Assembly (NCBI RefSeq): GCF_000307105.1
Contig: NC_018645.1
Coordinates: 3,978,001-4,042,000 of the forward strand
DNA: 64,000 nucleotides
Source: Desulfobacula toluolica Tol2
GTDB taxonomy: Bacteria > Desulfobacterota > Desulfobacteria > Desulfobacterales > Desulfobacteraceae
Direction: 5' to 3'
The notes below the pieces were generated by a model, which had not been told where the DNA came from, searched no databases, and worked only from the letters and a program-made list of their open reading frames with translations. The position numbers were made by a program, and so were the translations under genes. Positions 33,908 through 42,630 of the stretch are shown here, piece after piece. Each line of letters opens with the position of its first letter. Position 1 is the first letter of the stretch.

Positions 33908-34507
33908 ATGATCACAGAACTGCTGTTTTCCATAGAAAATTATATCCGGTCAGGCGGAGCCGTAATGATACCGATTTTGACCATCTCATTTTTCATGTGG
34001 CTTTTGATCATCAACCGGGTGATGTTTATGCACAGGCTTTATATCAAAAACATTACCCGGGATACGGCAGGGCAACTGGTCAAAACCAATCAAATGCCGG
34101 AAGAAAAATACCAGGGTGCCAACTCGCTTCTGGTAAGAGAATTTCTTGCGGCCCGAAGCCATGACCCAAAACTGGATGATTTTATCCTTGATGAAACCGT
34201 TGTGAGGCTGACCTCATCTTTGGACACCCATCTTGCCGTCATAAGGGTATTGGCAGGGGTTGCCCCCCTTTTAGGGCTGTTGGGCACGGTAACCGGAATG
34301 ATGGACACCTTTGATGTGATCACCATTTTCGGCACAGGCAATGCCAAAGCAATGGCAGGCGGTATTTCCGTGGCATTGATCACCACTCAGACAGGACTTA
34401 TGGTATCCATACCCGGTCTTTACATGGGCGGATTTTTAACCAAAAGAGCCCAGAACCTTAAATACAGAATCGCTGCCACCGGCATGTATTTAAAACGTTT
34501 TCTATAA
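33908..34507 (+). CDS. exbB: ExbB-like proton channel
   Basis: 199 residues from ATG 33908 (the frame is open from 33860 inside the previous gene). Three membrane helices: about 17-38 ('AVMIPILTISFFMWLLII'), about 112-135 ('AGVAPLLGLLGTVTGMMDTF') and about 150-180 ('ISVALITTQTGLMVSIPGLYMGG'). The G-L-L-G-T-V-x-G-M motif is the family hallmark. It uses the proton gradient to power TonB together with ExbD. Part of the TtpC-ExbB-ExbD-TonB set. Confidence 0.92.
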   Translation: MITELLFSIENYIRSGGAVMIPILTISFFMWLLIINRVMFMHRLYIKNITRDTAGQLVKTNQMPEEKYQGANSLLVREFLAARSHDPKLDDFILDETVVRLTSSLDTHLAVIRVLAGVAPLLGLLGTVTGMMDTFDVITIFGTGNAKAMAGGISVALITTQTGLMVSIPGLYMGGFLTKRAQNLKYRIAATGMYLKRFL

Positions 34508-34538
34508 AAAAATTTTTATCAACAAAAGGAGATTTTCC

Positions 34539-34958
34539 ATGCTCAACATTTCAGCTGCCAGACGGGCAAACTCAAAAAACCTTGAGTTGAATATCGCCCC
34601 CCTGATTGACATGGTCTTTATATTATTGATTTTTTTCCTGGTAACCACAAGTTTTGTAAAAGAGACCGGAGTTGACATAGCAAGGCCCACAGCCTCAACA
34701 GCGGTCAGTAAAGCAAAATCCACCATCCTAATTGGCGTTACACAGCACAACACCATCCATATTGACCGGCGCCAGGTGGATATCCGTGCGGTCCGGGCCA
34801 ATGTGGAACGGGCCCTGGCAGAAAACCCGGAAGGCAGTGTTGTTATTGTGGCGGACAAACAAAGTCTGACAGGTCTTGTGATCAATGTGATGGATGCCTG
34901 CAAGCTGGCCGGTGCCCAAAACATATCCATTGCCGCAAACCTGGATACTGGAGCATAG
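34539..34958 (+). CDS. exbD: ExbD-like TonB accessory protein
   Basis: 139 residues behind AAAAGGAG. One membrane helix (about 20-40) with the essential Asp in 'APLIDMVFILLIFFLV', then a periplasmic domain with 'NTIHIDRRQVD' and 'VVIVADKQSLTGLVINVMDA'. Works with ExbB in proton-driven TonB activation. It precedes tonB by 4 bases. Confidence 0.93.
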   Translation: MLNISAARRANSKNLELNIAPLIDMVFILLIFFLVTTSFVKETGVDIARPTASTAVSKAKSTILIGVTQHNTIHIDRRQVDIRAVRANVERALAENPEGSVVIVADKQSLTGLVINVMDACKLAGAQNISIAANLDTGA

Positions 34959-34962
34959 AAGT

Positions 34963-35646
34963 ATGTTTGTCACCTCTTTCAGATCTTTTTGGGGATGGAC
35001 ATTGGCCCTGGTAGGTTCCATCCTTCTCAATATAACTCTCTTCGGCTTGATGCCCGGCCTGATCCAGATGGTTCCCGACAAGCCTGATGCACTGGATGAC
35101 ATCAGACAGATACGGGTCATCAGGGTTAAAAAACCCACAACCCCGCCCCGGAAAAAAGAACCGGAAAAAATAAAAAAACCCGATACCTTGAAAAAAATAG
35201 CCCGATCCCATACCACACCCCTCAAACAAAGGCCCATGAACCTGAAGCCACGACTTGACTTTGAATTAAACCCGAAACTTCCGGCAGCGCCAATGGATCT
35301 TGTGATGCCAAGTCTTGAACACTTTTCCATGAATGGCCCGATGCTGAAAACCCACTACACCATGGGTGAACTGGATTCCCCCATTACCCCCCTTGTAAAA
35401 ATTCCACCCATCTATCCGATCAGGGCCACCCGGCGTGGGATTGAAGGAGCTGTAACGGTCCAGTTTCTTGTGACAAAAAACGGAACCGTGGAACAGATCA
35501 GCATCATTGATGCCCAGCCTGAAAACATATTTAACCAAAGTGTGATAAACTGTGTTTCCCATTGGAAATTCAAGCCAGGAACCGTGGAAGGCATTCCTGT
35601 TGCCACACTGGCTCAAACCACTATCCGATTCAAACTGGAGCAATAA
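34963..35646 (+). CDS. tonB: TonB
   Basis: 227 residues from ATG 34963 (the frame is open from 34894 inside exbD). N-terminal anchor helix about 10-35; a Pro/Lys-rich periplasm-spanning stretch about 50-90 ('VKKPTTPPRKKEPEKIKKP' region); C-terminal TonB domain about 145-227 with 'YPIRATRRGIEGAVTVQFLV' and 'CVSHWKFKPGTVEGIPV'. It transmits energy to the two corrinoid receptors encoded in this cluster. The stop overlaps the TPR gene start (TAATG). Confidence 0.92.
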   Translation: MFVTSFRSFWGWTLALVGSILLNITLFGLMPGLIQMVPDKPDALDDIRQIRVIRVKKPTTPPRKKEPEKIKKPDTLKKIARSHTTPLKQRPMNLKPRLDFELNPKLPAAPMDLVMPSLEHFSMNGPMLKTHYTMGELDSPITPLVKIPPIYPIRATRRGIEGAVTVQFLVTKNGTVEQISIIDAQPENIFNQSVINCVSHWKFKPGTVEGIPVATLAQTTIRFKLEQ

Positions 35647-37034
35647 TGAAACAGATAAGGTTGAAACATATTTTAATTCTCCTGGTTTTTCTGGTGATAC
35701 CGTCACTTTCCATGGCAGAAGAAGAACACCTTCCCCTGGCAGCTGGTATTTGTGTCAACAAAGCCCAACTGCTGTTTCAAAACGGCGAAATCCCAAAAGC
35801 CGTTGACGTGCTGGAAAAGTTCACGGCAAAGCAGGCCGGGCTTGATAAACAACAAATTCAAAAAAAAGGATATGCCCATTATTATATCTATTTCCTTTTG
35901 GGCAACTATTACCTGACACTGGCACAAGAAACTGAAGGAAAACAAAACAAAATATTTTCCCGCAACGCCATGACAAACTTTCAGAAGGCGGTTCTGCAGA
36001 ATCCAACCTTTTGTGCAGCCTGGCTGAATCTTGCAAAGACCAGGTATGAAGCCGGCCTTTTTGCCCAGGCAGCCAAAGCTTTTGAAAAAGGATACCAGAC
36101 ATCTGAAACTCAAAAACCGGTTCACCTGTATTATGCTGCAGTCTGTAATTTTCATGCAAACGACCCTGCAACGGCATTGACCGTATTTAACCGGTTGATA
36201 AAACTTCACCCTGACAAAGTGACCCTTGCCTGGAAAGAAACCCTTGTCCATATCCTTTTCGCCCTTGAACGTTACCGGGATGCCCTGCCCTGGCTTGAAC
36301 AACTGGCTTCAAACTCAAAAAAAGAAAAACAAAAAAAATGGCAGGAGATTCTGCTGCACCAGTATATGTCATTGAATATGAACAAAAAGGCCCTGGAATA
36401 TGCTGATTTTCTGACCCGGACGGATACCCTGGAACCAAAATGGTGGAAGGCGCTGAGCCATATCCATCTGGGAAACAACCAGTTCAAGCAGGGATTATCC
36501 GCCCTGGTCATTTACGGCTACTTGACCCCCATGACCCGTAAAGAGCTTTTGCTGGCGGCAGACCTGTATCTTTCCCTGGATGTGCCAGCCAAGGCTGCAT
36601 CTTTTTACACGGCTGCATTAAAAGAGAAACAGGATCAAAAAAATATTGCAAAAATAAGCCGGGCCTTTACCATGGCCTATGATCAGGACAAAGCCCTGGA
36701 ATGGATTGATAAAGGACTGTCCGCTTGTCAGGACATTAAACTGCTCAGGATAAAAGCCCAAATCCTGTATAACAAAAAAGAATATGCAAAGGCAGCAGAC
36801 GCATATGAAACGCTGGCAAAAAAAATGCTTGAACAAAAGACGGCCTCAAAAAACGATACCCCGGGCCAGGTATGGCTAATGCTTGGGTATTGCGCCATGA
36901 ATGATCACCAGCTTACCCGGTCGCAGAAGGCTTTTTTAAAAGCATCCAAGTATAAAAAACAGCAAAAGTCCGCCCAAAAAGCCATTGCCTTGATAAAGGC
37001 AATGCAAACAAAACAGAACTGTCAGGTAATGTGA
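35646..37034 (+). CDS. TPR-repeat protein of the TonB cluster
   Basis: 462 residues from ATG 35646. Signal peptide about 7-24 ('IPSLSMA'). The rest is helical TPR-like repeats: 'YFLLGNYYLTLAQ', 'AWLNLAKTRYEAGLFAQAAKAFEKGYQ', 'HLYYAAVCNFHANDPATALTVFNRLI', 'YAKAADAYETLAKK' and 'LMLGYCAMNDHQLTRSQKAFLKASKY'. Secreted TPR proteins often close TtpC/TonB2 operons and are thought to stabilise the complex in the periplasm. It is translationally coupled to tonB. No enzymatic motif. Confidence 0.85.
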   Translation: MKQIRLKHILILLVFLVIPSLSMAEEEHLPLAAGICVNKAQLLFQNGEIPKAVDVLEKFTAKQAGLDKQQIQKKGYAHYYIYFLLGNYYLTLAQETEGKQNKIFSRNAMTNFQKAVLQNPTFCAAWLNLAKTRYEAGLFAQAAKAFEKGYQTSETQKPVHLYYAAVCNFHANDPATALTVFNRLIKLHPDKVTLAWKETLVHILFALERYRDALPWLEQLASNSKKEKQKKWQEILLHQYMSLNMNKKALEYADFLTRTDTLEPKWWKALSHIHLGNNQFKQGLSALVIYGYLTPMTRKELLLAADLYLSLDVPAKAASFYTAALKEKQDQKNIAKISRAFTMAYDQDKALEWIDKGLSACQDIKLLRIKAQILYNKKEYAKAADAYETLAKKMLEQKTASKNDTPGQVWLMLGYCAMNDHQLTRSQKAFLKASKYKKQQKSAQKAIALIKAMQTKQNCQVM

Positions 37035-37093
37035 AATCATAATTTTGTTCATCAGGCGGCAGTTTCAAAAAACAAAAAAAGGATATTACAGCA

Positions 37094-37885
37094 ATGACCA
37101 GTAAAAAAAATACAAATAAAGATGTTCCCATTATTTTAACTGCATTCGGCACCACTGCACGGGCATTTTCAACCTATGAAAAAATGGGCCAGGTGTTTGA
37201 GGCCACATTTCCGGAACATAAAATTCACTGGGCCTATTCCTCGAGAATGGTAAAATGCACCATGAAACGCAAAAAACAGCTTGATTTAAAAGATCCCATT
37301 GAAATGGCCCAAATTTTTGCCGAGCAGGGCCACCAATGGGTTGTCATGCAATCACTGCACATGATCTGCGGTCATGAATTCGACCGCTTAGTCACGGAAA
37401 GAAGCCATGCAAATATCCGCTCCTCCATTGGCCTGCCCCTGCTGACCTCTTACAATGACTATGAAAAAGCAGCTCTTGCCCTTGAGCCTATGTTCCCAAA
37501 AGATAAAGATGAGGCCGTCATCCTTGTGGGCCACGGTACGGACCACCCTGCATGGACTGCCTACCCTGCCATGGAAGCCGTGCTTCGCCGACACTATGGC
37601 AACCGTATATTCATAGGTGTGGTGGAATATTTTCCAGATATGGACGATACCCTTCAAAGAATAAAATCTGCCGGGTATAAAAAAGTCTGCCTCATCCCCT
37701 TAATGCTGGTGGCAGGCGTCCACTTCAAGGAAGATCTTACCTGCGAAGAAGACTCCTGGCAGAAAACCTTTGAACGAAACGACATCCAGGTCTCAGTGGT
37801 TGATCACGGCATCGGTTATATTGATGGCATTACAAAAATATTTTGCGACCATATATCAGATGCATTGGATGTTATACCATTGTAA
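37094..37885 (+). CDS. cbiK: Cytoplasmic CbiK-type cobaltochelatase
   Basis: 263 residues, no signal peptide ('MTSKKNTNKDVPIILTAFGTT'), unlike the copy at 23381, so this is the cytoplasmic form. Chelatase His in 'ILVGHGTDHPAW' (about His147) and 'LVAGVHFKEDL' (about His210). 'VMQSLHMICGHEFDRL' matches the same block in the periplasmic copy. It should insert Co(II) into sirohydrochlorin in the anaerobic B12 pathway. It is the last gene of corrinoid operon 1, 59 bases after the TPR gene; no ribosome site stronger than AAAGGA precedes it. Confidence 0.93.
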   Translation: MTSKKNTNKDVPIILTAFGTTARAFSTYEKMGQVFEATFPEHKIHWAYSSRMVKCTMKRKKQLDLKDPIEMAQIFAEQGHQWVVMQSLHMICGHEFDRLVTERSHANIRSSIGLPLLTSYNDYEKAALALEPMFPKDKDEAVILVGHGTDHPAWTAYPAMEAVLRRHYGNRIFIGVVEYFPDMDDTLQRIKSAGYKKVCLIPLMLVAGVHFKEDLTCEEDSWQKTFERNDIQVSVVDHGIGYIDGITKIFCDHISDALDVIPL

Positions 37886-38186
37886 TACCGAATGTGTTTT
37901 ACCCAAAAAATTCTGAACAAAGAACTATAACACTCGATATTTGAATAAAATGAAACATACACTTAAACAAGGACTTCTTATTTTTTACCTGATATGGGGC
38001 TTGTTTCTCTTTGATCATGTTTTTTGATGAAAACAACAAATTGATTCAGCATCAGAAATCCGTCACACAGGCAACTGACAGGCAAGGTTTAAAAATTTAT
38101 TAAGCTCTCTCTGATAGAAAGTTAATAATATCAGGCTAAAAACGTGCGTGAAAAATTGAGGCCAATAAACACAATTTGTTTTTAAC
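37886..38186. other. Intergenic region before riboswitch 2
   Basis: 300 AT-rich bases. A 25-codon open frame (37950-38027) encodes a hydrophobic peptide but has no ribosome site. No other gene, tRNA or clear terminator for operon 1 is visible. Confidence 0.4.
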
Positions 38187-38214
38187 TTGACATTTCAAAG
38201 TTATTAGTTAATAT
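38187..38214 (+). promoter_or_regulatory. Promoter of corrinoid operon 2
   Basis: TTGACA (38187-38192) and TAATAT (38209-38214) with a 16-base spacer, just before the riboswitch. The palindrome found in promoter 1 is absent here. Confidence 0.65.
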
Positions 38215-38222
38215 TTTTTCCC

Positions 38223-38382
38223 GTTCAGGTGCTTAAAGCATTTAGCACAATAGGGAACCACGTTGAAATCGTGGACGGGCCCACCGCTGTAATCGGGGAC
38301 GAACGCTGCAGTATACCACTGACCAAATGGTTGGGAAGGTGTGGCGCAAGATTGATCCGTTAGTCAGAAGACCTGCCTGAAC
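38223..38382 (+). ncRNA. Cobalamin riboswitch 2
   Basis: Same conserved blocks as riboswitch 1: GTTCAGGTGC, TAGGGAACCACG, GGACGGGCCCACCGCTGTAA (as GGACGGGCC and ACCGCTGTAA), CCACTG, TGGGAAGG, and AGTCAGAAGACCTGCC. P1 closes by GTTCAGG with CCTGAAC. It governs receptor 2, BtuF-CbiZ 2 and the CobN-like cluster. Confidence 0.94.
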
Positions 38383-38445
38383 ATAGAGGGTATAAACTTT
38401 GAGGACGAAGTGACCCTTGTCAAATATCTAAGGATAAAAAAGGGA

Positions 38446-38490
38446 AATCCCTGGAATGAATAATTATTCAGTCCGGGGATTTTTGTTTTT
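38446..38490 (+). terminator. Riboswitch 2 expression platform (terminator)
   Basis: AATCCCTGGA with GAAT pairs with ATTC and TCCGGGGATT, followed by TTTTGTTTTT. It ends 40 bases before the receptor start, indicating transcription termination when cobalamin is bound. Confidence 0.8.
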
Positions 38491-38529
38491 CCGGACAGGC
38501 AATTTTACTTGTTTATAGGAGGTTTTTTC

Positions 38530-40509
38530 ATGTTTAAGCATAGATTTGTTAAGTTGTTTGCAGTGTTATTGTTTATGTGGTCACTGCCTGCCTGGAGTGA
38601 AGAAATAGAACAGTCGGAAAAAAAGACGTCGATATTAGACACGATGGTGGTAACTGCGGGAAGAGTGGAAGAAAAAAAAGAGGATGTCACCACCAATATT
38701 ACAATTGTGACAGAAGAAGAGATCCAGCAGTCTTTTGCCCAGGATCTGGGTGATTTGCTATCCAAAAAAGGGTTTATGATCCGGGAATATCCCAATTCAC
38801 TTGTTTCAGTGGAAATCCGTGGTTTCAGGACTGAAACCCATGGTAATGATCTGGCCAGTCATGTTCTTATTCTGATCAACGGACGACGGGCCGGAACCGG
38901 AAATCTGGCAAAAATAATGCTGGGTAATGTGGAGAGGATTGAAATCATCCGTGGACCTGGGTCTGTCCAGTATGGTGCTTCTGCCATGGGCGGGGTTGTC
39001 AATATTATTACCAAACAAGGGGCCGGCAAACCTTCATTCTATGCGGAAGGAACTTTAGGCAGCTGGGACTATCAGCAGGCTTCAGCCGGAGCTTCCGGCC
39101 AGTTCAAGGCTTTTGACTTTTCATTTGATGCCTCAAAATCATCTCAGGATGATTACGACACTGCCAATGGCGACAAATATTACAACACGGGATTTGATTC
39201 AAAAAAGAGAGTTAGTTTCAATACCGGCTGGACGTTTGCGCCTGAAAACCGGATTGGATTCAGCTATACCGGGTATGAAGGTGATGGCATCGGAAATCCT
39301 GACTATCTGAGCAATAATGATTTGGACAATTATGTGGACCATGCCATCAAAACCTTTGATTTGGTTTATGATGGGCAAACAGCTGATGGATTTTTGATAT
39401 GGAACCTGCGCTATTTTAATGGAAAAGATGAGTACGAAACCTTTGATCCGGAAAATTATGGCAGCAATAATTCCTACTTTAGAGATACAGATCAACAGGG
39501 TGCGCAGGCACAGCTGACGGCTAAGTGGGATTTCGCCCATATCACAGCCGGTGCTGACTGGACTAATTATGCCATCAGCAATACCTATACCATGGCCGGT
39601 GAAGAAAACACTTATGACAACCCGGCGGCATTCCTCATGGCAAAAATCAAACTGATGGACAACAAATTGATTCTATCGGCAGGGGGCCGTTATGATAAAT
39701 ATGAAATCGAAAGTGATGATGGTCAAAAGACTGATGAAACCAACTGGTCCAGCAATTTAGGAGCAGTCTACAAACTGGCACCAGGGTTAAGTGTACGGGC
39801 CAATTTTGCCGAAGCATTCAGAATGCCAACCGCAGACCAGCTTTACATGTTTAATGATTACAGCGCCTGGGGGTTTGGCATCTGGTCTGGAAATCCGGAT
39901 CTTAAACCGGAGGAAAGCAAAACATATGAAATAGGCATGGATTTTTCAAGAGCAGCCTTTTCTTGTGGTATGACCTATTTCTACACGGATTTTAAAAATA
40001 AGATTGATTATTCTTATATCCCGGCTGAAGACCTTACCCGTTATGAAAATGTTGAAGGTGCCACCATTTCAGGCATTGAAGGCAGTCTGCAATTGGATAT
40101 TGGAGCCCTGCTTGACTGGTCATATACACTGGCGCCCTACGGTTCATTTACCTATCTTACCGAATATGCGGATGACGCTACCAAGAAAGATCTTCAGTAT
40201 ACCCCCAATTGGACGGCATCCTATGGTTTAAAGGTTGCTAATTCCGATATCGGCTTCTCCGCAGGCCTGAATTTCAGCTATATAGGTGAGCAGGATATAA
40301 CCGACTATGAAGGAACCGGTGCCACAGCACTGGGAAGCCATACTGTTGCTGATCTGACTGTTTCCAAAACACTTTTGTCCTTTGAAAAATATGGTGATGT
40401 TTCTCTTAAGGCTGAAATTCAAAATCTTTTCAACAAAGACTATGCGGTTGTTCAAGGGTATCCTATGCCGGGTCGTACATTTTTTGCCGGTTTGAAATAT
40501 TTGTTTTAA
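38530..40509 (+). CDS. btuB: TonB-dependent corrinoid receptor 2 (BtuB-like)
   Basis: 659 residues from ATG 38530 (AGGAGG upstream; a TTG at 38509 precedes the ribosome site). Signal peptide about 1-25 ('LPAWSEE'). TonB box region 'ILDTMVVTAGRVEEK' is close to that of known BtuB. Plug: 'VSVEIRGFRTE', 'ILINGRRAGTGNLAKI' and 'IEIIRGPGSVQYGASAMGGVVNIITK'. Barrel ends in 'PMPGRTFFAGLKYLF' with terminal Phe. Directly controlled by riboswitch 2 and followed by the second BtuF-CbiZ gene. Confidence 0.93.
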   Translation: MFKHRFVKLFAVLLFMWSLPAWSEEIEQSEKKTSILDTMVVTAGRVEEKKEDVTTNITIVTEEEIQQSFAQDLGDLLSKKGFMIREYPNSLVSVEIRGFRTETHGNDLASHVLILINGRRAGTGNLAKIMLGNVERIEIIRGPGSVQYGASAMGGVVNIITKQGAGKPSFYAEGTLGSWDYQQASAGASGQFKAFDFSFDASKSSQDDYDTANGDKYYNTGFDSKKRVSFNTGWTFAPENRIGFSYTGYEGDGIGNPDYLSNNDLDNYVDHAIKTFDLVYDGQTADGFLIWNLRYFNGKDEYETFDPENYGSNNSYFRDTDQQGAQAQLTAKWDFAHITAGADWTNYAISNTYTMAGEENTYDNPAAFLMAKIKLMDNKLILSAGGRYDKYEIESDDGQKTDETNWSSNLGAVYKLAPGLSVRANFAEAFRMPTADQLYMFNDYSAWGFGIWSGNPDLKPEESKTYEIGMDFSRAAFSCGMTYFYTDFKNKIDYSYIPAEDLTRYENVEGATISGIEGSLQLDIGALLDWSYTLAPYGSFTYLTEYADDATKKDLQYTPNWTASYGLKVANSDIGFSAGLNFSYIGEQDITDYEGTGATALGSHTVADLTVSKTLLSFEKYGDVSLKAEIQNLFNKDYAVVQGYPMPGRTFFAGLKYLF

Positions 40510-40524
40510 AAGGATTATTAAATA

Positions 40525-42543
40525 ATGAGATCAGATAATCGTCGTTTAAGCTTGTGCTTTTTTCTGACCGGTTTGATCCTGATGCTGCCCCTCCCATGTT
40601 CGGGAGGGGCTTTTCCCTTAACTGTAACAGATTCCGCACAAAACAAGCTCATTATACAAAAAAAACCCCGGCGCGTGGTCTGCCTGGTGCCCTATATCAC
40701 AGAAATGATAGGGGCATTCGGCCGGGAACAGGTACTGGTGGGGTTGACCCGTCAAGACCTGGTTTTGTATCCTTCCTTTCGAAAAAATCATGTGGGCGGT
40801 TATTTTCATCCCGACATTGATGCAATTGCCAAAACCCATCCGGATCTGATCATTGCAGCTCCTTTTCATAAAGCAGTGATTCAATATTTTGGACCGGACT
40901 GCTGCCCCCTGATGGTGATGGAAACAAAAAGCATAGCAGATGCCTTTTATCAGATGGAAATAATCGGGCAATTGTTTGATTGCGAAAAAAAAGCCTCAGA
41001 GATCATCCAGCGCAACCGGGAACAATTGGCATTGGTCAAGTCCAGGCTGGGCAACCTGCCGGTCCAACAAAGAAAACGAGTAGTCCGGGTAATGGCGGGC
41101 ACCACGCTTTCCTGCCCGGGTGACGATTCATTCCAGAATGAAATAATTACCGCCGCCGGGGGCATCCCTCCCAAATGGGGGAAAAACGGATTTGCCGTGC
41201 CGGTCAGCCAGGAACAATGGCAGCAGTTCAATTCCCAGATGGTCTACGGATGCAGCAGAAACGAAAAGGCTGTGCAAGCCTTTCTGAAGCAGGACGGCTG
41301 GAAAGATGTGGCAGCAGTGCAGAATGGATTTATCAGAATGTTTCCCTGTAATCTGACCTGCCAGGTCTCCACACGGGTGGGGTATTTTGTCCAGTGGCTG
41401 GCAACCGTCCTCTACCTGGATCTGTTTGCAGACCCTGAAAAGGCCGTGACCACCAATGCGGTTCTGGATGAATCCCCTGTGGTCCTGGGCCTTGATTATG
41501 TTAAGCAGGCTCGGGTGGTGCGGCACCGGGTGGCGGATTCCGAATACAAGTCCCTGGTGATTCGTTTCAACGGCCCCCAGGAGATCCTGTCAACCTTTGA
41601 AGGAAACCTGACCGGGATACTGGGAGCAGGCAACACCTATGTGCCCATGCCTGCCAGCCTGGGACACATGGCCTATGGCGTTACCCAGGCACAGGAAGCG
41701 ATCCAAAAAAATCTGGGGTTTGCCAAAGGTGAATTTAGCACCATGATGACCGGTGCTGACATGGACAACCTGGCCGTGGTAAAAAAGAGCTTTAAAGACC
41801 TGGAAGTGACCGCACTGGTAACGGCGGGTGTCAAAGGCAATGCCATGCGCATGTCAAAGGATACCGGCCAATATTTTTCACACGGCACCATCAATATTAT
41901 TGTCATGACCAATCGTACCCTGCCCCCCAATGCCAGGGCCAGAAGCATTATAACAGCCACCGAGGCCAAATCCGCAGCCCTGCTGGATATGGATGTCCGC
42001 AGTTCCTACACACCGTTGACCCACCGTGCCACCGGCACGGGCACTGACAATATCATGGTGGTGCAGGGGGACGGGCCTGTTGAGCGCTTTGCCGGTGGAC
42101 ACAGCAAAATCGGCGAGCTCATTGCCAAAGCGGTCCATGCCGGTGTCACCCAGGCGATTTTAAAGCAGAACGGTCTTGCGGCAGACCGGGATCTGTTCCA
42201 GAGATTAACCGACCGTAAGCTGAGGATAGAGGAGATTGTCAAGCACTGCGCCTTTGATTATGACAAACAGGTCCTGATTTCCAGAATGGAAAAATTATTG
42301 GCAACACCCTATTATTCGTCTTTCATTGAGTCGGCCCTGTCAATCAGTGATGACTATGAAAAAGGGCTTATCAAAGAATTAAACTTTTTCGATACCATGT
42401 GCTGTTCAGTAACTGCCAGGCTGTCAGGAAAAAAAGATATCAGACCTGAGACCATTGATTCGTCCAATGCTCTGCCGATTGTTATGGCCAAGGCGTTTGA
42501 TGCTTTGATTTCCGGTATCACAGGAGATCATAATGAAAAATAA
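40525..42543 (+). CDS. Exported BtuF-CbiZ fusion 2
   Basis: 672 residues, RBS AAAGGA. Signal peptide about 8-28 ('LPLPCSGG'). BtuF-like domain about 30-335 ('RRVVCLVPYITEMIGAFGREQVL', 'GYFHPDIDAIAKTHPDLIIAA', 'GWKDVAAVQNGFIRMFPCN'). CbiZ domain about 365-600 with 'MMTGADMDNLAVV', 'TAGVKGNAMRMSKD', 'ATGTGTDNIMVV' and 'GGHSKIGELIAKAV'. It has the same architecture as fusion 1, diverged throughout and more GC-rich in codon use, so the duplication is old. It should capture and trim corrinoids in the periplasm before the CobN-like complex or importer acts. Confidence 0.9.
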   Translation: MRSDNRRLSLCFFLTGLILMLPLPCSGGAFPLTVTDSAQNKLIIQKKPRRVVCLVPYITEMIGAFGREQVLVGLTRQDLVLYPSFRKNHVGGYFHPDIDAIAKTHPDLIIAAPFHKAVIQYFGPDCCPLMVMETKSIADAFYQMEIIGQLFDCEKKASEIIQRNREQLALVKSRLGNLPVQQRKRVVRVMAGTTLSCPGDDSFQNEIITAAGGIPPKWGKNGFAVPVSQEQWQQFNSQMVYGCSRNEKAVQAFLKQDGWKDVAAVQNGFIRMFPCNLTCQVSTRVGYFVQWLATVLYLDLFADPEKAVTTNAVLDESPVVLGLDYVKQARVVRHRVADSEYKSLVIRFNGPQEILSTFEGNLTGILGAGNTYVPMPASLGHMAYGVTQAQEAIQKNLGFAKGEFSTMMTGADMDNLAVVKKSFKDLEVTALVTAGVKGNAMRMSKDTGQYFSHGTINIIVMTNRTLPPNARARSIITATEAKSAALLDMDVRSSYTPLTHRATGTGTDNIMVVQGDGPVERFAGGHSKIGELIAKAVHAGVTQAILKQNGLAADRDLFQRLTDRKLRIEEIVKHCAFDYDKQVLISRMEKLLATPYYSSFIESALSISDDYEKGLIKELNFFDTMCCSVTARLSGKKDIRPETIDSSNALPIVMAKAFDALISGITGDHNEK

Positions 42544-42630
42544 TAATAACTTCTATCAGGTTAACCACTTGGTAACAAGACAGATACTGAAACCATTAGA
42601 AGCAAGTTCAGCATTTCAGGAGAATGCATC

